From: CAVYHJ01 sp963768165 [NCBI: uncultured bacterium]
GTDB lineage: Bacteria > UBP4 > UBA4092
Assembly: GCA_963768165.1 (NCBI GenBank)
Contig: CAVYHJ010000003.1
Span: 248,001 to 312,000, forward strand
Length of the DNA stretch: 64,000 nucleotides
Direction: 5' to 3'
Part shown: positions 9,378 through 18,998 of the stretch, in pieces
Numbering within the stretch: position 1 is the stretch's first letter
Layout of the letters: the number at the start of each line of letters is the position of its first letter
Notes under the pieces: model-generated
Seen by the model: only the letters and a program-made list of their open reading frames with translations
Told to the model about the DNA's origin: nothing
Database searches by the model: none
Position numbers and translations under genes: made by a program

Positions 9378-9539
9378 GCAGCAACCTCACTTCGATATAA
9401 TCAGCGTATTCTATTTTACTCTAAACCCATTCTGTTATAGAAGATAGTTAAGAGAAGATAGGAACAAATTTTATGTATTGAGCGTCTTATAGTATGGTAA
9501 AATAGCGTAAGTATATCTTTATATTCCGGAGATGATAAA

Positions 9540-10820
9540 TTGAAGAAAGAATTCTATTGTCCCATTTTTATTATAGTGCTTAGTATTATTTTCTTTCAAC
9601 CCTGCTATTCAGCAGATACTATTTCAGCAGATACCATGAAATTCACTTTGGAAGATTGTTTGGAGATGGCGATGGACCATCAACCTCAATTGGTAGCTGC
9701 CCGGGAATCGGTGAATGTAGCCAAAGCACAATTACGTGAGACCGAATCGTCCTACCTTCCGCAATTAAGCGTTAGTAACAGTATTTCACGATCCAATAGC
9801 GAGGGTTCCGGGACAGGGAACTCTTATGATAACAATGCCACACTCTCCCAATTGATTTATGATTTCGGACGAACACCAGCTTCCATTCGAGAATCCAGCG
9901 AAAATGTAAAGATTCAAGAGTTGAATTATTTGGCTATGGATTTAACCGTCCGGCTGAATGTGAGAACAGCGTATTATACAGTATTAGAAAATAAAGAAGG
10001 TATTCGTATTGCCAAAGAGACTCTGACGAATACGAACCTACAATTGAAACTTGCCAATGCGGCTTACACGATCGGTACGGCATCCCGGTTGGATGTGGCT
10101 ACAGTAGAAGCACAAGTTGCCAACGCAGAACTCAGTCTGGTACAGGCCAATAATAATTATGAAGTTTCCATCCGCACATTAAATAATGCCATGGGATTGA
10201 ATTCCAATACTTATGAAAACATTGATTTGGCAGAATCGCCGTATTCCACGGTTACATCCAATATAAACGATCTTATTGACGCCGCCATGAAAAAACGTCC
10301 TGACATATTAACCTATAAAAATGAGAAGGAACAAGTGAAAGCCGCTATATTGTACGCGGAGCGTGGTCATTATCCTTCTTTATCTGCCAGCGGAGAATAT
10401 GATCAATCGGGAGGCAGTGGTTCGACTGAAGCAGATTCCTGGACGGGTGGAATCACCATGACAATCAGTTTGTTCAACGGGTTCAATACGGAAGGGAAGA
10501 TACAGGAGGAAAAGGCGGATTTACGAAATCTGAATGCCGAGGAAGAAAACAGTATTCAGGCGGCACAACTCGATGTGACTACTAATTATTTGAATACCAA
10601 AAGCGGGGAAGAGCAGATTAAATCAGCACAAAAAGTGGTGGATGAAGGTAAAGAAGCACTAAAACTGGCGACCGGGAGATACAAAAACGGGTTGGGGTCC
10701 ATCCTTGATTTAACCAATGCTCAGACGATTTATACCAGCGCCGAAGTGAGTCTGGCGCAGGCGATTTATTCCTATCAAATTAATTATGCCAAATTACAAA
10801 AATCATTAGGTGAAAAATAA
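9540..10820 (+). CDS. tolC: TolC-family outer-membrane efflux protein
   Basis: A 426-residue outer-membrane channel protein of the TolC/OEP family, starting at TTG with GGAG 8 nt upstream (the only ATG nearby leads straight to a stop). A signal peptide (FIIVLSIIFFQPCYSA) is followed by two homologous halves of long helices and two beta strands. Family marks are YLPQLSVSNSISRS, ATLSQLIYDFGRT, GTASRLDVATVEAQVANAELSLVQA and the second-half GRYKNGLGSILDLTNAQTIYTSAEVSL. It forms the exit duct for the MacA-MacB pump encoded directly downstream. TGGTAAAAT at 9495-9503 is a possible extended -10 element. Confidence 0.93.
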   Translation: MKKEFYCPIFIIVLSIIFFQPCYSADTISADTMKFTLEDCLEMAMDHQPQLVAARESVNVAKAQLRETESSYLPQLSVSNSISRSNSEGSGTGNSYDNNATLSQLIYDFGRTPASIRESSENVKIQELNYLAMDLTVRLNVRTAYYTVLENKEGIRIAKETLTNTNLQLKLANAAYTIGTASRLDVATVEAQVANAELSLVQANNNYEVSIRTLNNAMGLNSNTYENIDLAESPYSTVTSNINDLIDAAMKKRPDILTYKNEKEQVKAAILYAERGHYPSLSASGEYDQSGGSGSTEADSWTGGITMTISLFNGFNTEGKIQEEKADLRNLNAEEENSIQAAQLDVTTNYLNTKSGEEQIKSAQKVVDEGKEALKLATGRYKNGLGSILDLTNAQTIYTSAEVSLAQAIYSYQINYAKLQKSLGEK

Positions 10821-10839
10821 AAGGAAGGGTTAGGAGTAT

Positions 10840-12273
10840 ATGAAAAATAAATGGAAATGGATCATTGGAATCATTATTATTTTAATTATCGGATATTGTG
10901 GCTATGCCTATTTTTTGAAAAAACAAGATAAACCTAAATATCGTACTGTCAAAATCACCAAAGGCGGCATTACTGAAACAGTTGTGGCGACCGGCTCTTT
11001 GCAGGCGACCGTCCAGGTCGCTGTCGGAAGTCAGGTTTCCGGAACCATACAAAAACTGAATGTAGATTATAATTCCAAGGTAAAAAAGGGAGAGGTGATT
11101 GCCCAGATTGATCCGCGGACTTTCCAAGCAACGGTGAACCAGGATCAAGCCTCTCTGGAATCTGCCAATGCAGAATTGGCGAATGCGGTCGCTTCCGTGG
11201 AGCAAGCCAAAGCGGATATCGCCAATAATGCCGCCGCGGTGCTCACCGCCAAAGCCAATGCCGAAAAGGCAAAATCCCAATTAGCGAATGATTCCACCAA
11301 TTATGTGCGGTACCAACAATTAAAACAACAGGATTTAATCTCGCAAAGTGATGTAGATAATGCCAGGACCACTTTTGAAACATCCAGAGCCAGTTATGAG
11401 GCGACCGTGGCACAAGTGACTTCCAGCCAGGCTCAATTGGATTCCTTCAAAGCCAGTGAAAAAGTCGCAGAGACCAAAATCTCCACAGCGAAAGCCGATA
11501 TTAGCAAAGCGCAATCAACCCTGCAAGTATCCCAGTTAAACCTGAATTATACAACTATTATTTCCCCGGTGGATGGAATCGTAATTAATAATAATGTACA
11601 GGAAGGTCAAACGGTCGCTGCCAGCTTTGAAACTCCAACCTTGTTTGCGATTGCGGAAAATCTGGAAGAAATGCAGGCAATTGCCAGCATTGATGAAGCC
11701 GATGTAGGTAACGTAAAAGAAGGTGACACGGTATTTTTTACTGTAGATGCCTATCCAAACAGAAAATTTTTTGGCACGGTTGACCAAATCCGGTACGATC
11801 CAATCACTTCGCAAAATGTAATCACATATCAGGGTGTGATTAATGTAAAAAATCCCAATTCTGAATTGAGACCGGGAATGACGGCAAATATCACCTTCGA
11901 AACAGCTCACGAGGACAATGCTCTGATAATTCCCAACGCGGCATTGCGGTTTAAACTGGAGAGTACAACATCGAGTACAACTACGAAGTCTCAGAGTTCG
12001 GGTAACGGTGGAGGGGGACAAAATCGTGGTGGGGGCCAAGGACAATTTAAAGCCTCCAAGAATGCCCGGGCATCCGCCGGGAAAATATATGTTTTGAATC
12101 CCGACGGAACTGTGCAGGTGATTGATGTCAAAATCGGTATCAGCGATGGGACGGATACTGTTGTCGAATCGGATAAATTAAAAGAAGGACAAGACGTAAT
12201 TATTGGATATCAAACAACAGTCGCCCAAGCATCTTCTTCACCGCTAGGATCACCGTTCGGCGGTCGCCGATAA
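10840..12273 (+). CDS. macA: MacA-type periplasmic adaptor (membrane fusion protein)
   Basis: A 477-residue adaptor with an N-terminal membrane anchor (WIIGIIIILIIGYCGYAYFL), a lipoyl/barrel half (VAVGSQVSGTIQKLNVDYNSKVKKGEVIAQID), a long alpha-hairpin (about residues 90-235), the second lipoyl half (TIISPVDGIVINNNVQEGQTV) and beta-barrel and membrane-proximal domains (GTVDQIRYDP, LRPGMTANITFE). A Gly/Gln/Arg-rich low-complexity insert (SGNGGGGQNRGGG) near residue 390 is unusual but typical of loops in some MacA relatives. It bridges the inner-membrane ABC transporter and TolC. It sits 19 nt after tolC and 41 nt before the ATPase gene. Confidence 0.93.
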   Translation: MKNKWKWIIGIIIILIIGYCGYAYFLKKQDKPKYRTVKITKGGITETVVATGSLQATVQVAVGSQVSGTIQKLNVDYNSKVKKGEVIAQIDPRTFQATVNQDQASLESANAELANAVASVEQAKADIANNAAAVLTAKANAEKAKSQLANDSTNYVRYQQLKQQDLISQSDVDNARTTFETSRASYEATVAQVTSSQAQLDSFKASEKVAETKISTAKADISKAQSTLQVSQLNLNYTTIISPVDGIVINNNVQEGQTVAASFETPTLFAIAENLEEMQAIASIDEADVGNVKEGDTVFFTVDAYPNRKFFGTVDQIRYDPITSQNVITYQGVINVKNPNSELRPGMTANITFETAHEDNALIIPNAALRFKLESTTSSTTTKSQSSGNGGGGQNRGGGQGQFKASKNARASAGKIYVLNPDGTVQVIDVKIGISDGTDTVVESDKLKEGQDVIIGYQTTVAQASSSPLGSPFGGRR

Positions 12274-12314
12274 ATGGACTGTCACCACGTGGGAATCAAT
12301 TACAAGTAATTATT

Positions 12315-13094
12315 ATGGCGCATGTTATCGAAGTGGAGAACTTGACCAAATCCTACCAACTAGGCGATGTGGAAGTTCATGCCTTACGCGGGGTATCGTT
12401 GTTTGTGAATAAAGGTGAATTTGTCGCTGTGATGGGTGCGTCCGGTTCGGGAAAATCCACCTTTATGAATATTCTCGGTTGTTTGGACCAACCTTCAAAC
12501 GGAACTTATAAACTGGAAGGGACGGATGTTTCCAAATTGTCGCGCGATGAATTGGCTTCCATCCGAAATAAAAGACTGGGATTTGTCTTTCAGCAATTTA
12601 ATCTTCTCTCCCGAACCACCGCCTTGGAAAATGTCGAACTGCCCATGATGTATAACGGCAGTACTAATAAAGACCGCTATGACAAAGCTATGGAAGCTCT
12701 TCGGATTGTTGGATTGGAAGACCGTGCCCACCATCATCCCAACCAATTGTCAGGCGGACAACAACAGCGGGTGGCGATTGCCCGCTCGCTGGTGAATGAT
12801 CCTTCTATTATTTTGGCAGATGAACCGACCGGAAATCTTGATTCCCGCACCAGCGTGGAAGTCATGGAAATATTTCAAAAATTAAACAACGAGAAAAATA
12901 TTACTATTATTCTGGTCACCCATGAACGGGATATTGCCCAATTCTCCAAACGCACAATTTTGTTTAAAGATGGAAAAATAAAAGCAGATAAACTCATGGA
13001 AGACCGGTTGAATGCAACAATCGTATTGAAAGACATGCCCCCAATTTTCGATGACTTGGACGAGGTGGCTCCCAAAACAGCCAAATCCGTGTAA
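12315..13094 (+). CDS. macB: MacB-type ABC transporter ATPase subunit
   Basis: A 259-residue ATP-binding cassette protein of the MacB/LolD family. It has the Walker A motif GASGSGKST, the Q-loop region [18 protein letters not shown], the signature [15 protein letters not shown], Walker [13 protein letters not shown] and the H-loop VTHERD. It energises the separate permease encoded 21 nt downstream. In E. coli MacB the ATPase and permease are fused; here they are separate genes, as in many non-proteobacterial homologues. A C-terminal extension of about 35 residues ([16 protein letters not shown]) follows the ABC domain. Confidence 0.92.
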   Translation: MAHVIEVENLTKSYQLGDVEVHALRGVSLFVNKGEFVAVMGASGSGKSTFMNILGCLDQPSNGTYKLEGTDVSKLSRDELASIRNKRLGFVFQQFNLLSRTTALENVELPMMYNGSTNKDRYDKAMEALRIVGLEDRAHHHPNQLSGGQQQRVAIARSLVNDPSIILADEPTGNLDSRTSVEVMEIFQKLNNEKNITIILVTHERDIAQFSKRTILFKDGKIKADKLMEDRLNATIVLKDMPPIFDDLDEVAPKTAKSV

Positions 13095-13115
13095 TCTTGG
13101 AAAGACGATAAAATA

Positions 13116-14333
13116 ATGAATCTCGGAATAACATTTAAAGTAGCGTTTCGCGCGCTGGGACGCAACCGGCTTCGTTCAGTATTAACCATGCTGGGGATTA
13201 TAATCGGCGTTGCCGCCGTCATTATTATGGTGGGAGTCGGACAAGGCGCAAAATCCCAGATTGAAGCGCAAATCGCCAGTATGGGGACCAATATTATTTA
13301 TGTAGGTCCGGGCACGGTGACGCAGGGCGGAGCACGGCTTGGGTTTGGAGCCACACAAACCCTGATTCCGGCGGACGCGGATGCTATTATTAAGGAATGT
13401 CCCGATGTTCTGAACGCCTCCCCCGGAGTTGGTTCCGGCGGACAGCTTGTTTATAAAAACCAAAATTGGAGCACAAGCATCAGCGGTGTGGCGCCGTCTT
13501 ATTTGATAATTCGGGATTGGCAATTGGCGGAAGGCAGTCCATTTACCGACAATGATGTGGCGGGGGCGACCAAGGTCTGTTTGCTGGGACACGATACTAT
13601 GACAACTCTGTTTGGCGATGAAGACCCCATCGGAAAAACCATTCGTGTTCGTGCTGTTCCGTTTCGGGTACTGGGCGTTTTGGCACAACGAGGTCAATCT
13701 AATTTTGGTCAAAATCAAGATGATATTGTCATCATTCCCTATACCACGCTAATGAAACGGATACTGAACCGGTATTGGTTATCCTATATTTTTGTTTCAG
13801 CGGTATCTCAGGCGAAAATTTATGCGGCACAACAGGAAATTACAGAACTTTTACGTCAACGCCATAAGATTCAAGCAAGTCAGGACAATGATTTCTTTGT
13901 CGGCAATCAGCAAGACATCGCCGCGGCAGCAACCGCTACTTCCACGATTCTCACTTATCTTCTGGGTAGTGTTGCTTCCATCTCTTTGATTGTCGGTGGA
14001 ATTGGAATTATGAATATTATGCTGGTTTCAGTGAGAGAACGGACTCGTGAAATCGGTATCCGCATGGCGGTTGGTGCGCGCGGTTGGGATATTCTACAGC
14101 AATTTCTCATTGAAGCGGTTGTTTTAAGCGCGGTCGGTGGATTGATTGGGGTCGTGCTGGGCGTTGGAGGCTCTCAGCTCGTTTCTAAATTTGCCAATTG
14201 GCCCGTCTTTATCTCTCCCACAGCCATCCTCGTCGCTATCGGATTCTCCGCCGGTATCGGTGTCTTTTTTGGCTTTTATCCCGCCCGCACCGCTTCTAAA
14301 CTCAATCCCATTGATGCTTTAAGGTATGAATAG
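13116..14333 (+). CDS. macB: MacB-type ABC transporter permease
   Basis: A 405-residue permease with the MacB/FtsX-like layout. One N-terminal membrane helix (LRSVLTMLGIIIGVAAVIIMVGVG) is followed by a large periplasmic domain (about residues 45-280). Three C-terminal helices include GGIGIMNIMLVSVRERTREIGIRMAVGAR, the hallmark of the FtsX domain, and the protein ends with FYPARTASKLNPIDALRYE. With the upstream tolC, macA and ATPase genes it makes a mechanotransmission-type exporter of peptides, lipids or small molecules; the cargo is unknown. A small downstream frame starts inside its last codons (ATGAATAG overlap). Confidence 0.92.
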   Translation: MNLGITFKVAFRALGRNRLRSVLTMLGIIIGVAAVIIMVGVGQGAKSQIEAQIASMGTNIIYVGPGTVTQGGARLGFGATQTLIPADADAIIKECPDVLNASPGVGSGGQLVYKNQNWSTSISGVAPSYLIIRDWQLAEGSPFTDNDVAGATKVCLLGHDTMTTLFGDEDPIGKTIRVRAVPFRVLGVLAQRGQSNFGQNQDDIVIIPYTTLMKRILNRYWLSYIFVSAVSQAKIYAAQQEITELLRQRHKIQASQDNDFFVGNQQDIAAAATATSTILTYLLGSVASISLIVGGIGIMNIMLVSVRERTREIGIRMAVGARGWDILQQFLIEAVVLSAVGGLIGVVLGVGGSQLVSKFANWPVFISPTAILVAIGFSAGIGVFFGFYPARTASKLNPIDALRYE

Positions 14334-14479
14334 TTTTCGAGTATTCCTTCTTAAAGCATCCCATCCTCGGTTTCATTGTATTAATTGCTATAATAGGATT
14401 CATTTATTACGCTGGAGAATCTTTCCAACCCCGTGATCGGCATCTGCATTTCAATGATGACGACAAGAAAGAGAAATAA
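14326..14479 (+). CDS. Small one-helix membrane protein, frame-disrupted
   Basis: An ATG overlaps the macB permease stop (ATGAATAG). After codons for MNSF at TTT-CGA, the zero frame loses sense. The +1 frame (from 14339) encodes EYSFLKHPILGF, a hydrophobic helix (IVLIAIIGFIYYAG), then ESFQPRDRHLHF and an acidic/basic tail NDDDKKEK ending with TAA at 14477-14479. Without the shift that frame has no ATG, GTG or TTG start. Either one T of the TTTT run is extra (mutation or assembly error), or ribosomes slip +1 at UUU-CGA. The product would be about 50 residues and translationally coupled to macB. Confidence 0.4.
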
Positions 14480-14480
14480 C

Positions 14481-14498
14481 TTTCTGCAATTGCAGAAA
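14481..14498. terminator. Short palindrome after the efflux operon, weak terminator candidate
   Basis: TTTCTGC and GCAGAAA flank AATT, two nt after the small ORF stop. There is no proper T-tract (AATTTGC follows), so termination is uncertain. Confidence 0.3.
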
Positions 14499-14546
14499 AT
14501 TTGCTCTAAATTCAATCAACTTCTTTATTACCAGCCCCAGTAACAT

Positions 14547-14954
14547 TTATTCAGAGGATTCCATATAAGATGCACGCCAGGCAGGGGATTTATGGACATG
14601 AACGACTTTCCATTGTCCTGATTGTTTGACGAGAACCCGGGACTCGTTATGGACTTTTCGGGTAATACCGGTTTTTTCGACACGAGTAATCATCATAGTA
14701 TAACTGGCGATGGCAGTATTTCCGTAGATTTGTAATTTGGGTTCCAGAAAATCATAGTGCCATTTTCCGCCTTTCCCTGCCCAGGCGTTTTCAATGCAGA
14801 ATAAGTGCACATCAAGCCCATCCTGCCTGTGAGGTGTTTCCCACCATTCATACAAACTTAAATCTTCTCCGGTGGTTTTGGCATAGGTTTTCGAATCGTT
14901 CTTGAATACACTATCCAGATGTTTGCGTAATGCTGACCAAATTTCCTTTTCCAT
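14547..14954 (-). CDS. NTF2-like / SnoaL-type small protein
   Basis: A 135-residue single-domain protein whose pattern fits the NTF2-like fold (CaMKII-association/DUF4440/SnoaL group). It has an N-terminal helix pair (WSALRKHLDSVFKNDSKTYAK), DLSLYEW, an aromatic-rich strand (HLFCIENAW), and C-terminal strands TAIASYTMMITRVEK and ESRVLVKQSGQWKVVHVHKSP. The domain commonly binds small ligands or forms dimers; no catalytic residues can be assigned. It stands alone on the minus strand, downstream of the 1254-residue exported protein and its terminator. Confidence 0.75.
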   Translation of the reverse strand: MEKEIWSALRKHLDSVFKNDSKTYAKTTGEDLSLYEWWETPHRQDGLDVHLFCIENAWAGKGGKWHYDFLEPKLQIYGNTAIASYTMMITRVEKTGITRKVHNESRVLVKQSGQWKVVHVHKSPAWRASYMESSE

Positions 14955-15005
14955 AATGAACTCCTTTATTTTTAATAATGAGAATCTAATTATAACGCGA
15001 ATATG

Positions 15006-15041
15006 AAAAAAAAAGCCTGTTCAGGTTTGCATGAACAGGCT
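15006..15041 (-). terminator. Strong intrinsic terminator after the 18836-15072 gene
   Basis: On the minus strand a perfect 10-bp stem AGCCTGTTCA/TGAACAGGCT (15041-15032 and 15023-15014) with an 8-nt loop is followed by an uninterrupted T-run (15013-15006). Confidence 0.9.
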
Positions 15042-15071
15042 CTCCCTTGTTTTAGTATATTTCTATTAGTG

Positions 15072-18000
15072 TTACGGGAATAAGCCGTTATCCCAATAGT
15101 TATCCAAATCCTGGTCGGCTTCCTGATAGATATTGGTGACGTAGAAATCTGCCGCCCCGGCGTTTTTGAATTGCATCTGCATATAGCCATTAGGTTGATT
15201 GACGGGATACGCCATGCGAAGGATATTCTGGTCATCAGTGGCAACATGGAATATATTGGCAAAGGCACCCAATTCCTGGAAAGTCTGGGAATTTACGGAG
15301 TCACACCCAAAAACGGCTATTAATACAATCGGATTAGTCAATGTCCCGCTGGTGGTCAACTGTAGCGACATCCCGCCGGTTTTTCCAACCAATAAAGGAT
15401 AACTCTTAACGACCGTCGGCTCTTCCTGCGCAGTCATCTTGATACCGCGAGTCTCATCTCCCGCGAAATGGACATCCAGGAATCCGGTGTTGACGCTAAT
15501 ACTTGCCAAATCGGAGACTCCTGATGGTATTTGAAATGCCCAGCGTGTGGTCTCTGCCGCGCTACTCCAAGTTTCTCCAGAGCCTGCTAGATGAGGTGTC
15601 CCGTATTCTAAGACGGTTGCAGGCTTGGCTTTGATAATCTCATATTTGTTAAATCGAATCTTGGCTGTAGAGGTCGTCTCATTTTTAATTTGAATTTGGC
15701 AGTACATACTGCTCCCGCTGGAGTATATTGGGACTTCATACCAAGTCCATGCGGTAGAAACACTCAAAGTTACATAGCCCCCGATATCGGTTGGTGTGGT
15801 TAAATCTCCGTTAAAGGCAAAGGCGCTTACAATCACATTGTTATTGACAGGCGTAGAAGTATCGGCTTGTAATAACATTCTGGCGATATACCATTGGTTG
15901 GGAATGGTAGTCACCCAATTGTTGCGCAAGGGGGTCAGTTTGGTCCCTTGGTTGGACGCCGTGAATTGTATTAACATACTCCCAAAGCTTCCCCCGGATC
16001 CCCCAGGTCCCGGAATCCAAGAAATATGTGGAGGTGTCGTAATACTCGGGGGTAACTCATACGCCCATTGGGTGGTTTCCGAGGCAGTAGTAAATTCACT
16101 ATGAGAGTTCAATACCGGATAGACCCGTACGACTTCCTTATCCCAATCGGTTCCTGCGATATCGCTGGAGACACGCGCGGTTAAATCCACCTCATCGTTT
16201 AAGGGGGAACTCAAGTTCCCTAAAATTAAATTTCCATTAGGCAGGAGCGCCGGGCTGATGCTAGAAGTATCTGCACTGTTTACCGCTGACACAGTCGCTT
16301 GCCAATAGGTGGATCCGCTGTAAGTGGTGGACTGGCTTAGATAACTAACTAAATTGATGACTGGATTCTCAATCACCGTTGTTCCCTCCGAGATCGCCCG
16401 CGGCAATTTGCTCAACAGGAAACTCGATTGTTTATACTGCGACCAGTAGGTGGCTACATTTAAATTTGTTGTATAGCTTACATAATCATAATAATAGACT
16501 GTATCCCCGGCGAAACTGGTCGCCGTGGTTTGGTTATAGGTCACGACGTCATTGCTGCTATTCAATGAAAGACTTATCAGCGGGTCTCCATAGTAGGTCC
16601 CATAGGTCCAGTTCCCGGTATTCACCGGAATCAGAGCATAATTATCTAAGTTAAACGCACTGTTAATGCTCTGCCCTATCAATACTTTGATGTCCGGTAA
16701 AGTATAAAAGGTTGGATTCCGTTGAACGAAGTTTAAACTGGTTGTCGCTCCATAGTAATACGCCACACTCGGGATGTAGCCATCTTGTAATGCCAGTGAA
16801 CCAAGATAGGCAAGGTTTCCAGTACCGGTGGGACTATCTATATACCATTTATGACTACTCGCTCTCTCTGCAAGCCGCGCATAGTTCATGGTTAAATATT
16901 CCACATTAGAATAAACAAGATTAGGTTGATTAAAACTATCGAATACCAATCCTTGTGGCTGGGTATAAGCAAATTCACCTGGACTGGTATCAATGCTTTC
17001 CAAATTCCACACTCCATTTATCCGGGAGGCATACATTTGAGCGACGGAATAATTCCCATAGGTGATATGAGGATTTCCTTTTTTGTCCAAGGCAATGGAA
17101 GGAGCCATGGCATTATAGTAAGCAGGAGTATTTACATTTTCAATCGTCCAACTGGAGCCGTTATAGGCAGCATATTTTATTTGATAGACGTTGTTTCCTC
17201 CGGTAAGAACCGAATAAGCAATATACGGAAGATTGTTTTGATCCAAGGCAATGGAATTCATACCCCCACTAAAAGTCGGTGTCGTGTCTATTGTCTGGGT
17301 TACCCAAGAGGACGTGGATTGGATGGCATACTTTAATGACCTTGTACCATAAAAATTATAATAAGCCGCTTGGGGAATATTATTACTCCCGATTGCCAGG
17401 GAAACAGGACCCCCAATTTGAAAATTGTAATAACCGTAATCCACCGATTCCAGTGTCCAAGTACCGGATGACTGGGAAGCATACCAATAATAACCTGTCG
17501 GTTCATCCCCATACAAAATATGAGGATACCCGCTGGTATCCAATGCAATCGCAGAAGCCGCTGTACCGGCATGGGTAGTGTCTACCACTTCTGTTCCCCA
17601 TATACCATAAAGTCCGGTTGCATGTTTCAGAGCTGAATTAGTAGCATCATAGTAGGAGATGTGAGTTACATTATTGGTCATGGTGATATATTGGTTTAAG
17701 CCAATAGCTCCATTGGAAAATTCAATTTGCGGTTCACCCAAGGCATTAAAAACCAAAGAAGACCAATTCACTGCTCCAGGCGATAGTGCTTCAATTGTTT
17801 TCAAGTTCCAATTATTACCGGATTTGGTACCATAGACCAGAGCACCTTCCAGATACCGGGCATAGGCGATATGCGGAACATTGTTTTTGTCCAAGACCAG
17901 CAAACATCCCCGGTATCCCGGTAGTCCAATAGTATCCACAGTCTGGATCGTCCATGTTGAACCATTCTGGACGGCATAACGTAAAGTACTATCGTCCGAG

Positions 18001-18836
18001 GCATAATATAAAATCTGCGGAACTCCGTTGCTGGATACGGCAATAGATATTCCAGGATAATAAAAAGCGGTAGTATTAAAAGATTGAACCGTTTGCGAAG
18101 TCCACGTTGAGCCGGATTTCATGGAATATCGCAAAATGGTTGAACCAATTGTATCATTGGATATAGCCGCCACATGAATATTCCCATTATTTATAGCCAT
18201 GGAAGAAAATGCACCATTAAATTGCGCACCAACACTTTCGGATGTCCAAAATCCTGACTGTAGGTAGGCATGTTTCAGGATTTGAGTTCCATTGTCGAAA
18301 AACACGATGTGTGGGTTGTCTGACGGGTCCATGGCAATATTTATATAATTTCTAACGGTGATATTACTGAGAATAAGCTGGTCGGTATAGGCGCCTAAGC
18401 TATTTGTTAAATAATGTATCCCGGTTGTTTCCAAATCATTGTAGCAGATTTGAACATGCTCATTTGAGTCCAAGGTCATGTTTACCCAATCTACTAAACC
18501 GCCCGTATTCGAGATGGGAGACATAGACCAGCTACTGGTCGAGGTTCTAGTATACAACTCTATTACAGTATAGGTACTGTCCGGCATCGCCGTATAGATT
18601 GTCCCGCTGGAACCTACAGCGATTACTCCCAAAGCACTCAAAGAATCATTCAAGGACGAGGGTATAATCCAACTGGGGGTGTTGCTGATTTTCATGGAAG
18701 TGAATAGACCCACATTTCCCGAACTATCTACGGTTGTTGCAGAATTCCAACAACTGGTACTCCCGATTAAAACGGCGGCAATTGAAATAAACGAGACAAC
18801 AAGAAACAGTTTTCTAAACATAATAGTTTTCCTCAC
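15072..18836 (-). CDS. Large exported beta-propeller-like repeat protein with two copies of a shared C-terminal domain
   Basis: A 1254-residue exported protein. The N-terminus is a signal peptide, possibly of lipoprotein type (AAVLIGSTSC). Residues about 50-700 hold roughly a dozen repeats of about 52 residues, with the pattern IALD..G.PHI.Y and ..W....VD; examples are IALDTSGYPHILYGDEP and IALDKKGNPHITYGNYS, which suggests a sialidase/BNR-like propeller. Residues about 730-910 resemble Ig-like surface domains (LPDIKVLIGQSINSAFNLDNY). From residue 913 two domains of about 170 residues begin with SEFTTASETTQWAYELPP and with GETWSSAAETTRWAFQIP; the same domain closes the protein at 34576-38499. 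The C-terminus ends DNYWDNGLFP. Function is unknown; a surface-binding role is inferred. Confidence 0.8.
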   Translation of the reverse strand: MRKTIMFRKLFLVVSFISIAAVLIGSTSCWNSATTVDSSGNVGLFTSMKISNTPSWIIPSSLNDSLSALGVIAVGSSGTIYTAMPDSTYTVIELYTRTSTSSWSMSPISNTGGLVDWVNMTLDSNEHVQICYNDLETTGIHYLTNSLGAYTDQLILSNITVRNYINIAMDPSDNPHIVFFDNGTQILKHAYLQSGFWTSESVGAQFNGAFSSMAINNGNIHVAAISNDTIGSTILRYSMKSGSTWTSQTVQSFNTTAFYYPGISIAVSSNGVPQILYYASDDSTLRYAVQNGSTWTIQTVDTIGLPGYRGCLLVLDKNNVPHIAYARYLEGALVYGTKSGNNWNLKTIEALSPGAVNWSSLVFNALGEPQIEFSNGAIGLNQYITMTNNVTHISYYDATNSALKHATGLYGIWGTEVVDTTHAGTAASAIALDTSGYPHILYGDEPTGYYWYASQSSGTWTLESVDYGYYNFQIGGPVSLAIGSNNIPQAAYYNFYGTRSLKYAIQSTSSWVTQTIDTTPTFSGGMNSIALDQNNLPYIAYSVLTGGNNVYQIKYAAYNGSSWTIENVNTPAYYNAMAPSIALDKKGNPHITYGNYSVAQMYASRINGVWNLESIDTSPGEFAYTQPQGLVFDSFNQPNLVYSNVEYLTMNYARLAERASSHKWYIDSPTGTGNLAYLGSLALQDGYIPSVAYYYGATTSLNFVQRNPTFYTLPDIKVLIGQSINSAFNLDNYALIPVNTGNWTYGTYYGDPLISLSLNSSNDVVTYNQTTATSFAGDTVYYYDYVSYTTNLNVATYWSQYKQSSFLLSKLPRAISEGTTVIENPVINLVSYLSQSTTYSGSTYWQATVSAVNSADTSSISPALLPNGNLILGNLSSPLNDEVDLTARVSSDIAGTDWDKEVVRVYPVLNSHSEFTTASETTQWAYELPPSITTPPHISWIPGPGGSGGSFGSMLIQFTASNQGTKLTPLRNNWVTTIPNQWYIARMLLQADTSTPVNNNVIVSAFAFNGDLTTPTDIGGYVTLSVSTAWTWYEVPIYSSGSSMYCQIQIKNETTSTAKIRFNKYEIIKAKPATVLEYGTPHLAGSGETWSSAAETTRWAFQIPSGVSDLASISVNTGFLDVHFAGDETRGIKMTAQEEPTVVKSYPLLVGKTGGMSLQLTTSGTLTNPIVLIAVFGCDSVNSQTFQELGAFANIFHVATDDQNILRMAYPVNQPNGYMQMQFKNAGAADFYVTNIYQEADQDLDNYWDNGLFP

Positions 18837-18864
18837 TCAATTTTAGTTTAAAACCGACTATAAT

Positions 18865-18893
18865 AACCTAGCACTTAAAAAGGGCATTGTCAA
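18865..18893 (-). promoter_or_regulatory. Promoter of the 18836-15072 gene
   Basis: On the minus strand TTGACA (18893-18888), a 17-nt spacer, then TAGGTT (18870-18865). The predicted start near 18858 gives a leader of about 22 nt. Confidence 0.6.
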
Positions 18894-18998
18894 ATAAAAA
18901 TTTACCGATTACCTTAAAACTCATAATCTTGACAAAAAAAGTATAGTAAGAGAAGATAGTTTGTAAGATAATTTATATTTCTAGCGAGGAAAAGTATC

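Noticed and set aside
18929-18972. TTGACA upstream of ispH as part of a promoter
   Set aside because: No acceptable -10 hexamer lies at 16-18 nt, so I did not list it.
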